This document shows positions 1 to 9,051 of a stretch of DNA of 64,000 nucleotides, piece after piece. The notes beneath the pieces were generated by a model. It had not been told where the DNA came from and searched no databases. It worked only from the letters and a program-made list of their open reading frames with translations. The translations under genes and the position numbers were made by a program. Origin of the DNA: Herpetosiphon llansteffanensis. GTDB taxonomy: Bacteria > Chloroflexota > Chloroflexia > Chloroflexales > Herpetosiphonaceae. The DNA is taken from the NCBI RefSeq assembly GCF_003205875.1, contig NZ_PUBZ01000103.1:142233-206232 (forward strand), in the 5' to 3' direction. The first letter of the stretch is position 1, and every line of letters starts with the position of its first letter.

Positions 1-836
1 GCTACTTGCAAGGCAGCCCAAGCGGCAGCCCCAGAGCTAATGCCCACCATCAAACCTTCTTCATGAGCCAATTTGCGCGCCCATTCAAAAGCGTGTTCAT
101 TGGTTACCTGAATAACTTCATCGATCAAGCTGGTATCAAGCACATCGGGAATAAAGCCAGCACCAATGCCTTGGATTTTATGCGGCCCCATTTTGCCACC
201 AGAAAGCACTGGCGAGGCAGTTGGTTCAACCGCAATGGCCTTAAAGTTTGGATTGCGCGCTTTGAGCACCGAAGCAACCCCGGTGAGTGTGCCGCCAGTG
301 CCAACGCCTGAAACTAAAATATCAACCGCGCCATCAGTATCATTCCAAATTTCTTCGGCGGTTGTGCGTTGGTGCACTGCTGGATTAGCCTTATTTTTGA
401 ATTGTTGCGGAATAAAGCTGCCAAGTCGTTCGGCAGCCAATTCTTCAGCCTTGCGAATCGCACCAGGCATACCTTCTGGCCCAGGAGTCAGCACTAATTC
501 AGCGCCAAAGCCCTTGAGCAATTTGCGCCGCTCCAAGCTCATTGTTTCTGGCATAACCAGCACAATCCGATAGCCTTTGGCGGCGGCCACGAAGGCCAAG
601 CCAATGCCAGTATTGCCACTGGTTGGCTCGATAATCGTGGTTTCGGTTGGATTGATCAGACCTTCGGCCTCCGCTGCCTCGATCATCGCCAAGCCAATGC
701 GATCTTTGACGCTGCTCGCTGGGTTGAAAAACTCAAGCTTCGCTAATACCGTCGCCCCCGTGGTATTAACTTTGCCCAAGCGCACCAGCGGCGTGTTGCC
801 GACAAGTTGGGTAATGTTTTCGTAAATCCGCGCCAT
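1..836 (-). CDS. cysK: Cysteine synthase (O-acetylserine sulfhydrylase), 3' end outside window
   Basis: PLP enzyme that replaces the acetyl group of O-acetylserine with sulfide to make cysteine in the cytoplasm. Reading the minus strand from the ATG at 836 gives 278 residues beginning [20 protein letters not shown]. The PLP lysine is K44 in SSVKDR, the substrate loop TSGNTG lies at about residues 72-77, and the phosphate-binding glycines GVGTGGT come later. The family is about 305-310 residues, so some 30 C-terminal residues lie beyond base 1. An AAAGGA ribosome site precedes the start. A promoter and a palindrome lie upstream. CysM or a cystathionine beta-synthase-like paralogue is possible, but the motif set fits CysK best. 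Confidence 0.95.
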   Translation of the reverse strand, partial: MARIYENITQLVGNTPLVRLGKVNTTGATVLAKLEFFNPASSVKDRIGLAMIEAAEAEGLINPTETTIIEPTSGNTGIGLAFVAAAKGYRIVLVMPETMSLERRKLLKGFGAELVLTPGPEGMPGAIRKAEELAAERLGSFIPQQFKNKANPAVHQRTTAEEIWNDTDGAVDILVSGVGTGGTLTGVASVLKARNPNFKAIAVEPTASPVLSGGKMGPHKIQGIGAGFIPDVLDTSLIDEVIQVTNEHAFEWARKLAHEEGLMVGISSGAAAWAALQV

Positions 837-852
837 CGTTTGGGTCCTTTTG

Positions 853-911
853 TTAACTAAGTTAAACGACAAACCTAACAATAATAGTAGCATAGCTTAG
901 GGTACTGTCAA
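853..911 (-). promoter_or_regulatory. cysK promoter with a palindrome in the leader
   Basis: On the minus strand TTGACA (911-906) and TACTAT (889-884) are separated by 16 bases, a near-consensus sigma-70 promoter. Just downstream, at 865-853, lies the perfect palindrome TTAACTAAGTTAA, between the predicted transcript start and the cysK start codon. The position suits a repressor operator. I cannot assign the regulator; sulfur-responsive Rrf2 or LysR proteins are only possibilities. Confidence 0.55.
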
Positions 912-1033
912 TATTTAATCTTTATTTAATTGAGTTTTGGATTATTGCTCTCCGTTTGCAGTTTTTTGATGGCTTGACATCTCCGGCGCAATCTACTACT
1001 GTCAGCAGCAACCATCCTGAGAGAGGCTGATTC

Positions 1034-2113
1034 ATGAAACGCACCAGAGCTCCTAGTCGCAAAGCCCGTTGGAAACGCTTGGTCGCTGCCTCGTTGCGCG
1101 ACGGCTGGATTGTGTTTCGCGATTCGTGGGTGTGGTTGGGCTTGTGGCTCTTGCTCTGGCTGGGCTTTACCATGGCAATTTGGGCTGGCACGCGCCCAGT
1201 GCTGGCGTTTCACGAAGCACTGTATCAAGCATTTAGCCAAATGACCCTCAATCCTGTGCCCTTGCCCGAGCCATGGTGGTTGCAGCTCTTGTTTTATCTT
1301 GCGCCAGCCTTGAATATTATTTTGCTAGCACGCGGCGCGCTCAACATGGGCATTTTGCTGTTCGATAAACGCAATCGACGGGAGGCATGGCAAATGGCGT
1401 TAGCATCAACCTATCGTGATCATATTATTGTGTGTGGTTTGGGCAAGATTGGCTATCGGGTTGTTGGTCAATTACTGGCCAGCGGCTGCGATATTGTGGT
1501 GATCGATGCCCATAGCGATGGGCCGTTTCATGAATTGGTGATGGGCCAGCATGTGCCAGTGATTATTGGCGATGCTCGTCAGCCAGAGCTTTTGCAGCAA
1601 GCGGGTCTGCATCACGCCACCTCGCTCACCGTCGTAACTGGCGACGATTTGACCAACCTTGATATTGCGCTGACCGCTCGCGAACAACACCCCGATATTC
1701 ATATTGTGATGCGGGTGTTCAACGATTCGTTGGCGGGCAAACTTAGCTCGGCGTTTAACATTCAGACCGCATTTAGCACCTCGGCCTTGGCAGCACCAAC
1801 CTTGGCAGCAGCAGCCTTGGGCCGTGGCATTACCAACGCCTTATATGTTGCAGGCAAATTGCTTTCGACGGTGGAAATTATCGTCGAACGTGACGGCATT
1901 TTTGATGGCCGCTTGATTCAGACGGTCGAAAATCAACACGATATTTCGGTGCTCTATCGACGTGGGCGTAATGGCGAGGATTTACGCCCACGTGGCGATG
2001 AACGCTTGACCAGCGGCGATCAACTGGTGATTATCGGGCCGCTGACAGCAATTAATCATATTCAAGCACTGAACAAACCAAATGCAGCGCCGCACTCACC
2101 CTACCGGCTTTAG
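1034..2113 (+). CDS. Membrane protein with two TM helices and a TrkA-N (RCK) NAD-binding domain
   Basis: A 359-residue protein. Residues 35-60 and about 80-105 are hydrophobic helices (WLGLWLLLWLGFTMAIWAG and LLFYLAPALNIILLARG). A Rossmann domain of TrkA-N type follows, with the glycine motif IIVCGLGKIGYRVVGQL at about 130, then a TrkA-C-like end (RGDERLTSGDQLVIIGP). This is the architecture of ligand-gated K+ channels of the Kch/MthK type, but the segment between the helices reads FSQMTLNPVPLPEPWW, with no TVGYG selectivity filter. Either it conducts something else or it is only a membrane-bound nucleotide sensor. The start has a GAGAGG ribosome site. The stop overlaps the convergent lipoprotein gene by four bases. 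Confidence 0.8.
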   Translation: MKRTRAPSRKARWKRLVAASLRDGWIVFRDSWVWLGLWLLLWLGFTMAIWAGTRPVLAFHEALYQAFSQMTLNPVPLPEPWWLQLLFYLAPALNIILLARGALNMGILLFDKRNRREAWQMALASTYRDHIIVCGLGKIGYRVVGQLLASGCDIVVIDAHSDGPFHELVMGQHVPVIIGDARQPELLQQAGLHHATSLTVVTGDDLTNLDIALTAREQHPDIHIVMRVFNDSLAGKLSSAFNIQTAFSTSALAAPTLAAAALGRGITNALYVAGKLLSTVEIIVERDGIFDGRLIQTVENQHDISVLYRRGRNGEDLRPRGDERLTSGDQLVIIGPLTAINHIQALNKPNAAPHSPYRL

Positions 2114-3192
2114 GCTTGATCGTTGGGATCTTGCCACATGCCCAACGAACGGGTTGGCGTGCGCCCGCCATACTCGGCAGGAGTGGAGCCAAAACTCGTT
2201 GGTTGTTCATAGCTATCGCTTGGTTGATAACTGGCAGGCTTGGGCGTATATGGCACAACGCTATCGCTTGGTTGATACTCAGTAGGCTTGGGCATATATG
2301 GCGCAACGCTATCACTTGGTTGATATTCATCTGGCTTGGGCGCATAGCTTAGCGGCGCGAGCGGTGTGGTTTGGCTGGCTGCTGGATAGGCTGTGCGCGG
2401 GCCAGCAGTTGCTGGATCATAGGACTGATAGGTAGATGTTGGTTTGCGGCGGCTCAACACGAAGCCAACCCCAACCAAGATCAAACCAACCCCAACCAAA
2501 CCGCCAACAACCCAAAGCGCCCATTGTGGCACAGTCGGGCTGAGTACCCCAACGATCTCAAGCTGATAATCACGGGTAAGCGGATAAGGAAAATCATAGG
2601 TCAAGGTCTTTTTATCTTCGCTGACTGAGGCAATTTCGCGTTCGCTCCACGAATCGATGCGTTCAGGAAAGCGAATTGTCCAGCTGGTAGTTGGGCTGGC
2701 CATCAAACCAGAGCCCAACAAATCACTGCTTTCTTGGCTATCGAACATGCTGTTTTCGCCATTTTTGACCGTCGCACGCAGGCGGACTTGACGGCCATCT
2801 TGGATAACTTCAACATCTTCAAAGCGTATCAAACTATACAATTCGTTCAAGTCACTATTGGTCAATTGATCGCGCAGCATCGCCGCATCGCGAAATTGCA
2901 TGCGAATTAATGTACCGCGATATTTGCCATCATCACTTTTCCAATTTTCGCTGCTTGCTTGCCATTCAGTGGGCAAGCCATTGGCAATTGAGCCTAACTC
3001 AAGTAGCGCATCATCAAGCGCATCATCACTTACCCCAGAACTGCCCATCGTGGCAAAATCGAGCATTTGCTGCGAAAAGCCAATTCGAATTTCATACGTA
3101 CCACTGCCATCGGGATTAAATTCAGTTTGTTGTTGCTGACTCACACACCCGCTCAACAACATCAGACCGAGAAGCAACAACCAAGCGCGCAT
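2110..3192 (-). CDS. LppM-like (DUF3153-type) lipoprotein with C-terminal membrane anchor
   Basis: A 360-residue predicted lipoprotein. The ATG at 3192 was chosen over one 21 bases upstream because it has GGAGG at the right distance and starts a clean signal peptide, MRAWLLLLGLMLLSGC, with lipobox LSGC. The ectodomain begins with a beta-rich segment (DGSGTYEIRIGFSQQML) shared with the next gene. A TM helix (ALWVVGGLVGVGLILVGVGFVLSRRK) sits near residue 235-260, followed by a cytoplasmic tail with three imperfect repeats of PKPxxYQPSDS. The architecture resembles mycobacterial LppM. Function is unknown; a cell-envelope role is inferred from location. It is a tandem paralogue of the gene at 3309-4181. 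Confidence 0.8.
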   Translation of the reverse strand: MRAWLLLLGLMLLSGCVSQQQQTEFNPDGSGTYEIRIGFSQQMLDFATMGSSGVSDDALDDALLELGSIANGLPTEWQASSENWKSDDGKYRGTLIRMQFRDAAMLRDQLTNSDLNELYSLIRFEDVEVIQDGRQVRLRATVKNGENSMFDSQESSDLLGSGLMASPTTSWTIRFPERIDSWSEREIASVSEDKKTLTYDFPYPLTRDYQLEIVGVLSPTVPQWALWVVGGLVGVGLILVGVGFVLSRRKPTSTYQSYDPATAGPRTAYPAASQTTPLAPLSYAPKPDEYQPSDSVAPYMPKPTEYQPSDSVVPYTPKPASYQPSDSYEQPTSFGSTPAEYGGRTPTRSLGMWQDPNDQA

Positions 3193-3251
3193 ACACAAGC
3201 CTCCATTAATCAAAAATCGCTCACTCTAATCGTACCGCAATTTTGCCAGCT

Positions 3252-3290
3252 AAAACGCCAACACTCCGCCATAAAGACGGAGTGTTGAGC
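3252..3290 (-). terminator. Intrinsic terminator after the second LppM-like gene
   Basis: Perfect 10-bp stem CAACACTCCG / CGGAGTGTTG (3259-3268 with 3278-3287), followed on the minus strand by GCGTTTT. It lies 20 bases past the stop of the gene at 3309-4181, so the two paralogues are probably separate transcripts. Confidence 0.75.
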
Positions 3291-3308
3291 AAAATGTTTC
3301 ACGCTAGA

Positions 3309-4181
3309 TTATGGTTTGCGGTTAGGGTCATTGGGATCTGAATAGTTTTGTTGGGCGTTAGGGTCGTAGGTTTGGCCACCATATTGTTGATAGCCAGCAG
3401 CCACAGGAGCTGCTTTGCGGCGGCTCATCACGAAGAAGGCCACGCCAGCCAAAACTACCAACAAGCCAATCCCACCGAGAATCAACGGCAAACTGCTGCT
3501 ACCTTTTTCGGCAACAGCTTTCAAGCTGTAGGTTGCCGTTTTATCAACGGGAATCGTCCACGTGACGGTATCGCCATTGACCTTGGTAATTTCAGCTGGA
3601 CTGGATTCGGTAATATCACCAGGTAAAGTTACTTGCCATACAATCACAGCTGTTTTTGGGTCTTCAACTTGACCAGCAAGTGATTCCATTTCAGCGCCAC
3701 CTTGGTCTTTAAGGGTAGCAGCCAAATCGGTAGCAGTAGCATTACCAGTAACAGTGAAGGTATCACCATCATTCGTAACTTGCATGTTCGACAATGCTTG
3801 GCCAGTAGGGCTATCATCACCACCTGAATCGGTCATAAATTTACCAAGTTGCTCATTTAACATGGCAAGATTAGCAAATTTCATATCAACTTTAACGCCT
3901 TTGTATACCGTACCGTTAATCGTTTCTTGCCAATCAGTTGAGGTTGCACCCCATTCGGCAGGATAGGCAGCAATGTCTTCTTTTACATTAGCAAAGGGTT
4001 CTTCAGCTTCACTACCACCAAGACTTGTAAACATACCCAAAGCTTTTTCGCCCAAGCCAACTTTAAATGTGTTCGTGCCACTGCCATCGCTGGTAATCTT
4101 AGTTTCGGTTTGCGAGGCGATACAACCACTTAAGGAAATAGCTAAAACGCCTAGTAAAATACGGCTCATCCATTGTTTCAT
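3309..4181 (-). CDS. LppM-like (DUF3153-type) lipoprotein, paralogue of its neighbour
   Basis: A 290-residue predicted lipoprotein starting at 4181 (MKQWMSRILLGVLAISLSGC, lipobox LSGC), chosen because GGAGC precedes it and the upstream in-frame ATG lacks a signal sequence. The ectodomain starts TKITSDGSGTNTFKVGLGEKAL, matching the neighbour's opening. A TM helix (LPLILGGIGLLVVLAGVAFFVMSRRK) lies near residues 235-260, with a short Tyr/Gln/Asn/Pro-rich tail (GYQQYGGQTYDPNAQQ). Like its neighbour it should be doubly anchored, by lipid and by helix. Both end with SRRK and a disordered tail, suggesting a shared partner on the cytoplasmic side. Function is unknown. Confidence 0.8.
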   Translation of the reverse strand: MKQWMSRILLGVLAISLSGCIASQTETKITSDGSGTNTFKVGLGEKALGMFTSLGGSEAEEPFANVKEDIAAYPAEWGATSTDWQETINGTVYKGVKVDMKFANLAMLNEQLGKFMTDSGGDDSPTGQALSNMQVTNDGDTFTVTGNATATDLAATLKDQGGAEMESLAGQVEDPKTAVIVWQVTLPGDITESSPAEITKVNGDTVTWTIPVDKTATYSLKAVAEKGSSSLPLILGGIGLLVVLAGVAFFVMSRRKAAPVAAGYQQYGGQTYDPNAQQNYSDPNDPNRKP

Positions 4182-4302
4182 GGGTTTCGCTCCTTCAATA
4201 ACTATTCTACCGGAGGATACTGCGATTATAGATGGCAAACCATGCCATGTCTACCAACGTTCTGTGCTATCCTGATAGCAAAATTGCGATAAGGATAATG
4301 GT

Positions 4303-6162
4303 ATGCGTTGCTGGCGAATCTGCCTTTTGCTTTTGATGTTGGCCGGTTGTAGCCCAACCACAGTTGCAAAGCCCACCGAACCACCAACTACAAGCTCATT
4401 AACTCCAACTCAGTCACTCAATACGACGCAAGTTGTCGCCACAACACTTCCCATAATTGCTGATGAAGCAGCCGTGGAACAAGCCAACCAACAGGGGCTT
4501 GAGCGCGATTTAGCTCAATTGGCGGTTGATTGGCGCTTGATTGCGGCCAAACCGCCAGCCTTAATTCCCAAAATGCCACCCCCATACGAGCAGCGCAGCT
4601 TTTGGGTTACCGATTTAACAAGTAATCAACAGCGCAATATCAGTGCCACCCTTCAAGTCAGCACAACCCACTTGTTAATCTATGTGGCCGATAATCTCCC
4701 AGTTGACCAACGAGCGCTGAGCAATGCTGCCAAGCAATTTGAGCAAGTTGGCTGGCCATTACTCGCCAAATGGTATCCGCAAGCTGCTTGGCCCAAAGTG
4801 CCCGTAACTGTGTTGAATACGAATATCAGCGGCGCTGGCGGCTATTATGCGAGCGATAATGAATTGCCCCAAGCGATCAATCCCTTTTCTAATGAACGCG
4901 AGATGGTGGTGATTAACGCTGCGGCCACGCCACCAAACGATCCGAGCTATGTTGCCACTGTAATTCACGAGATGCAGCATTTATTGCAGCGCAATGTGCT
5001 GAGCCACCCAGCAACATGGATCAACGAAGGCGCTTCGATGCTCAGCGAACAGCGCTCGGGCTATGGCAACGATAGCTTGGCGCTCGATTTTCTGGCCTCG
5101 CCCGATACCCAACTGAATGCATGGGCCAGCAGCCCGGGCATTGCGCTCAAGCACTACGGTGCGGCCCAGCTTTTCCTGAGCTACCTTGATCAGCAGCTTG
5201 CTGGTTTGCCAATGGGAACCTTGGCCGCTGCCGATGCTGGCGATAATCTGACCAGCATTACCAGCCTGATGGCCACGCGCTACCCCGATTTGAGTAGCTT
5301 TGACCAAGTGTTTGCAGCGTGGTCGGTGGCCAATTTGGTTAATGATCAGGGCTTGGCTGATGGCCGTTATGGCTACGATCTGCCGCGTGCTGTGTTGCCA
5401 GAAACAGCCCAAAGTAGCGAACAAAACCTTAGCATTCAGCAATTTGGCAGCGATTATTTGGCCTTTGAGCCAGCAGCCTTCGAACGAACAGTTGAGTGGC
5501 AGGGCAACAACACTGTACCTATTTTCGCCGCCGCTGTGACAAATAGCGCCACATGGTGGAGTGGCCGTGGCGATGCCCGCGTCAGCACATTAACCACGGC
5601 AATTCAGGTGCCAAGCACTGGCAGTCGATTAAGCTATCAACGCTGGTTTGATTTAGAGCAAGATTACGATTATGCCTATCTCAGCGTCTCGCTTGACCAA
5701 GGCCAAACCTGGCAGGCCATCGCAACCCCAGCCAGCACTGGCGCTAATCCGGTTGGCTTAAATATTGGCGCTGGCTGGACTGGCCAACAAACCACTTGGC
5801 AAGCAGAAAGCATTGATCTCACGCCGTGGGCAGGCCAAAATATTCAATTGCGCTTTTGGGTGATCAACGATGAAGCCTATAACGCCTCAGGCTTGGCCTT
5901 GAGCGATCTCACAATCGCTGGCCTAACGCCGCAATGGCAGGGGGCTGGCTTTGTGCCAGTGCGCAATCAACTAGCCCAGCGCTGGATGCTCACGGCGGTG
6001 CTCTATGATCAAACTGGGGCAGTCAAAATTATGTCAATTCCAACTGATAATGGCAAGGCCCGTTGGGTGATTCCGGCCAATCAGCGAGCAGTTTTAGTGG
6101 TCAATGCAACCACCCAAGGCACGACCGAAGCAGCCGATTACAGCTATAACGTCACACCGTAG
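4303..6162 (+). CDS. Secreted zinc metalloprotease lipoprotein with immune-inhibitor-A-like C-terminus
   Basis: A 619-residue lipoprotein: signal peptide MRCWRICLLLLMLAGC, a Thr/Pro-rich linker, then a peptidase domain. The zinc motif is H222-E-M-Q-H226 (VIHEMQHLLQRN), with the downstream acid probably in WINEGASMLSEQ around 242-251. HExxH plus xNEGxS is the pattern of hyicolysin-like M30 and related gluzincin-type peptidases. From about residue 430 the sequence (YQRWFDLEQDYDYAYLSVSLD, then a W-rich beta-sandwich) resembles the C-terminal region of immune inhibitor A proteases. It probably acts outside the membrane on proteins, in line with a predatory, protein-degrading lifestyle. The exact peptidase family is uncertain. 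A small palindrome GCTATCCTGATAGC sits upstream at about 4267. Confidence 0.8.
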   Translation: MRCWRICLLLLMLAGCSPTTVAKPTEPPTTSSLTPTQSLNTTQVVATTLPIIADEAAVEQANQQGLERDLAQLAVDWRLIAAKPPALIPKMPPPYEQRSFWVTDLTSNQQRNISATLQVSTTHLLIYVADNLPVDQRALSNAAKQFEQVGWPLLAKWYPQAAWPKVPVTVLNTNISGAGGYYASDNELPQAINPFSNEREMVVINAAATPPNDPSYVATVIHEMQHLLQRNVLSHPATWINEGASMLSEQRSGYGNDSLALDFLASPDTQLNAWASSPGIALKHYGAAQLFLSYLDQQLAGLPMGTLAAADAGDNLTSITSLMATRYPDLSSFDQVFAAWSVANLVNDQGLADGRYGYDLPRAVLPETAQSSEQNLSIQQFGSDYLAFEPAAFERTVEWQGNNTVPIFAAAVTNSATWWSGRGDARVSTLTTAIQVPSTGSRLSYQRWFDLEQDYDYAYLSVSLDQGQTWQAIATPASTGANPVGLNIGAGWTGQQTTWQAESIDLTPWAGQNIQLRFWVINDEAYNASGLALSDLTIAGLTPQWQGAGFVPVRNQLAQRWMLTAVLYDQTGAVKIMSIPTDNGKARWVIPANQRAVLVVNATTQGTTEAADYSYNVTP

Positions 6163-6205
6163 TATAATTGGGCAGCCCTAGCTTAGATGGATTGAGGATT
6201 GGCTC

Positions 6206-7879
6206 ATGACTGAAAGCGTCGCAATTGCCGAGCAGCCTAGCCAAACGGCTGCCATAACCATCCCTCGTTCGCCCTTAAGTCGGTTGTTATTGCCAATTGC
6301 CTTGGTTGTATTGGCGCTTGGTGCAGGGCTAGCAGCGTGGAGTGGGCTTAATTTTGGTTCGCAACCCATGCTGATTGGCGCAATTGCTGGTGGGGTTGGC
6401 GCGCTCGCCGCCTTGGTTGGCTTAATTGCTGGTTTGCGCCGTCGCCTGCCCTTGAGCGGTTGGGCCTTGGTCGTTGGCACCCTGAGCATTGCCCTAGGCG
6501 CGACGATGGTTTTCCCCGACCAGCGCGAATTGGCAATTATCAGCGCGGCCCTGCCAGTGTTGTGTGCCGCTCTGACCTTGCGTCCCTTGCACACTGCTAT
6601 TGTTACGGTTGTTAGTTTAGCTAGTTTGTGGGCAGCAGCCTATTTTGCCGCTGCCGAGCCAAGCACCAACCAATTAATTCAATGGGGCGTTCTGAGCGCC
6701 TTTGTGCTGGTGATTAGCATTTTTGGCTTGGTATGTAGCGCAGCCTTACGCGCCTTTGATCGCCAGCAAACCGTTGGCCACGAATCAACGACTCAACTCA
6801 ACAAGCAGCTTGGCGAAGAACAAGAGCGGGTCGAACGCGCCGCCCAAATGTTGGTGCAAGAGCGCGATCGCCTTGCGGCGGTGCTTGGCGCAGCCAGCGA
6901 TGGCGTGGTTTTGGCTGATAGCAATGGCGTAATCGTCCAGGCCAATGCTGCTGCTCGCCAATTGTTGAATGAAACCTTTGGCGGCACGCTTGAAGGCCAA
7001 GCGCTCAACCAATGGAGCCAAGAAAACACAGGCCGTCTGCGCGTCATCAGCAACGAGCGCGAAGGCGAACGCCAACGAGTGGTTTTTGAGCAACAACAAG
7101 GCACGCGCAAACCAGTCATTGGTCTCAATCAAGTGCCAATTCGCAGTAGCGCTGGCAGCGTTTTGGGCTATGTTGGGGTCTTTCACGATAAAACCACCGA
7201 ATTGGAAGTTGAGGAAATGCGCTCGCAATTGCTCGATTTCTTGGTGCAAGATATGCATGATCCGCTCAATTCGGTGTTGGCAGCCCAAGATACCTTGTTG
7301 GCTGGCGATTTGGGCGATGGCAATGAGCGGGTTTTATCGACCGCGCGCCGTACGACCTCGCGCTTGGTTGAATTGACCAATACCTTGATGGAAATGAGCC
7401 GTTTGCATGGCGATGCCAACAGCTTGCACCGTTTGGCCAACCCATTGCGGCCATTGATCGAAGGCAGCATTGCCCAAGCCACGCCCCAAGCCCAACAACG
7501 CGCAATCAACCTTGTGTTGGAATATGGCGCTGATAGCGGTGGGCTGGCCTTTGATGCAGATAAGATGCGCCGCGTGATGAGCCATTTGCTGGATAATGCC
7601 TTGCGCCGTAGCCCAGCCTATAGCACGGTGCGGGTGCAAGTCAGCAATACTGGCGGCAATGCCCAAGTGCGGATCGCCGACCAAGGCCCAAGTATTCCGG
7701 TGGAGCTGGCTGGCCGCATTTTCGACCGCTTCAGCAAACAGGTTGGCGAGCAACGCATCGGCGGGGTTGGCTTAGCCTATTGCAAACAGGTCATCGAGGC
7801 CCACGGTGGCCGAATTTGGGTCGATAGCACGCCTGGCAAAGGCAGTACCTTTATCTTTAGCATGCCCTCAGCAGCATAA
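6206..7879 (+). CDS. Orphan sensor histidine kinase with PAS domain
   Basis: A 557-residue kinase. Five or six TM helices occupy residues 20-180, a coiled coil follows, then a PAS domain (about 215-325, LGAASDGVVLADSNGVIVQANAA). The phosphoacceptor is H351 in QDMHDPLNS: Asp replaces the usual Glu after the His, as in several Chloroflexota and cyanobacterial kinases. The ATPase domain shows the N box (LLDNALRRSP), the G1 box (VRIADQGPSIP), the F box (FDRFSKQ) and the G2 box (GGVGLAYCKQ). No response regulator is adjacent. A TATAAT at 6163 overlaps the end of the preceding gene. The SEC-C gene starts 16 bases downstream, so the two may be co-transcribed. Confidence 0.9.
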   Translation: MTESVAIAEQPSQTAAITIPRSPLSRLLLPIALVVLALGAGLAAWSGLNFGSQPMLIGAIAGGVGALAALVGLIAGLRRRLPLSGWALVVGTLSIALGATMVFPDQRELAIISAALPVLCAALTLRPLHTAIVTVVSLASLWAAAYFAAAEPSTNQLIQWGVLSAFVLVISIFGLVCSAALRAFDRQQTVGHESTTQLNKQLGEEQERVERAAQMLVQERDRLAAVLGAASDGVVLADSNGVIVQANAAARQLLNETFGGTLEGQALNQWSQENTGRLRVISNEREGERQRVVFEQQQGTRKPVIGLNQVPIRSSAGSVLGYVGVFHDKTTELEVEEMRSQLLDFLVQDMHDPLNSVLAAQDTLLAGDLGDGNERVLSTARRTTSRLVELTNTLMEMSRLHGDANSLHRLANPLRPLIEGSIAQATPQAQQRAINLVLEYGADSGGLAFDADKMRRVMSHLLDNALRRSPAYSTVRVQVSNTGGNAQVRIADQGPSIPVELAGRIFDRFSKQVGEQRIGGVGLAYCKQVIEAHGGRIWVDSTPGKGSTFIFSMPSAA

Positions 7880-7894
7880 TCGAGGAGTAGTTCC

Positions 7895-8917
7895 ATGGCA
7901 AAAGTAGGCCGCAATGATCCATGCCCATGTGGCAGTGGCAAAAAATATAAACAATGTCATGAAGCAGCTGATCGAGCGCAAGAAGACCAGTTGCGCTTAT
8001 TGCGTCGCGCACAAGATCGCTTGTTTCCCAAATTGATCGATGCCAGCCAAAACGACGAGTTAGCCCCCAAAACCCCAGCCTTGTTTGAGCAATATTGGGG
8101 TGGGCGCTACACTGCCGCCGATATGATCGACCTCGACGAGAAGGAAGATCGTGGCTCAGAGCGCTTTTTGACTTGGCTCGCCTTTGATGCGCAAAGTGGC
8201 GACGACGGCTCAACCTTGGTCGAACGGATTGCCGCCAATCCGCCAGCTGAGCTTGAGCTTGATGAGCATGAACTTAATCTGCTGCCAACATGGTCGGGCA
8301 TTCGCTTGCGACCATACCTGATTGTGGAAATTATCAAGGGCAAAGGCGCGTTGATTGAAGAGGTTTTGACCAAAGAAACCTTTACCCTGCGTGATCATGC
8401 CGCCGCCAAACGCTTAGAAGAAAACGAGTTGATTTTTGCGCACCTCGTGCCAGTTGGCGATGAATACTACATTGCTGGCGCTGCGGCGCAAACCACCCCC
8501 GATACGGTGGAGAAACTACACGAGTTCTTGGCCGTTAGCTTGGAAGATTGGCAATTGCGCAATCCTGATGCCGATTTGAACCAGTTTGTGCGCGAAAACA
8601 GCCACTTGTTCAATCACTTTATCTCGGTATTACCACGCGAAGAAAAAGAGCCATCGAAATTTGACGATTTGATGTTGCGTGGCCGTGCAGCCTTGTTGAT
8701 GACCAAACAAACGTTGGGCTTGGGCAAGGATGACGACGACGACAACGACGATGACGATGACGATTTTGACGATGATGAGCGCGAATTCGACGACGCTGCT
8801 GCAGATGACGACGACGTTGAAGCCACTGAGACTGACAACGCCCCAGCAGCAAGCGACGCTGCTGACGACGATCAGCCTGAAGCAGTAGTCGATTCGAGCG
8901 AACAGCCAGCCAAATAA
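7895..8917 (+). CDS. SEC-C zinc-motif protein with acidic Asp-rich tail
   Basis: A 340-residue protein. The first 21 residues contain the SEC-C motif [17 protein letters not shown], the zinc-binding element also found at the end of SecA and in UPF0149 proteins. The middle (about 40-270) is a soluble domain I do not recognise. The C-terminal third, from about residue 278, is almost pure Asp/Glu/Ala ([19 protein letters not shown]) and should be disordered. In SecA the motif binds SecB and ribosomes, so a translation- or secretion-linked role is a reasonable guess and no more. The start has GAGGAG at good spacing. A strong hairpin follows the stop. Confidence 0.85.
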   Translation: MAKVGRNDPCPCGSGKKYKQCHEAADRAQEDQLRLLRRAQDRLFPKLIDASQNDELAPKTPALFEQYWGGRYTAADMIDLDEKEDRGSERFLTWLAFDAQSGDDGSTLVERIAANPPAELELDEHELNLLPTWSGIRLRPYLIVEIIKGKGALIEEVLTKETFTLRDHAAAKRLEENELIFAHLVPVGDEYYIAGAAAQTTPDTVEKLHEFLAVSLEDWQLRNPDADLNQFVRENSHLFNHFISVLPREEKEPSKFDDLMLRGRAALLMTKQTLGLGKDDDDDNDDDDDDFDDDEREFDDAAADDDDVEATETDNAPAASDAADDDQPEAVVDSSEQPAK

Positions 8918-8935
8918 ACAGCGCAAACAGATCGA

Positions 8936-8980
8936 TCAGGGGTGGGAATCAGCATTCGATTCCACCCCTGATTGTTGATT
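8936..8980 (+). terminator. Hairpin terminator after the SEC-C gene
   Basis: Inverted repeat TCAGGGGTGGGAATC / GATTCCACCCCTGA (one bulged base) at 8936-8971. The following run is T-poor (ttgttgatt), so termination may be inefficient. Confidence 0.6.
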
Positions 8981-9051
8981 AACCCTTTGACTTTGCTCCT
9001 GCGTTCAGCTACCATGCAATAGATCGAGAATTGGCTCAGGAATTGAGGAAT

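Noticed and set aside
6..825. Open frames on the plus strand at the left edge
   Set aside because: They are antisense to cysK, whose minus-strand translation has all family motifs.
8614..8926. Minus-strand Ser/Arg/Val-rich frames
   Set aside because: They are shadows of the Asp-rich tail of the SEC-C gene (GAC/GAT codons read backwards).
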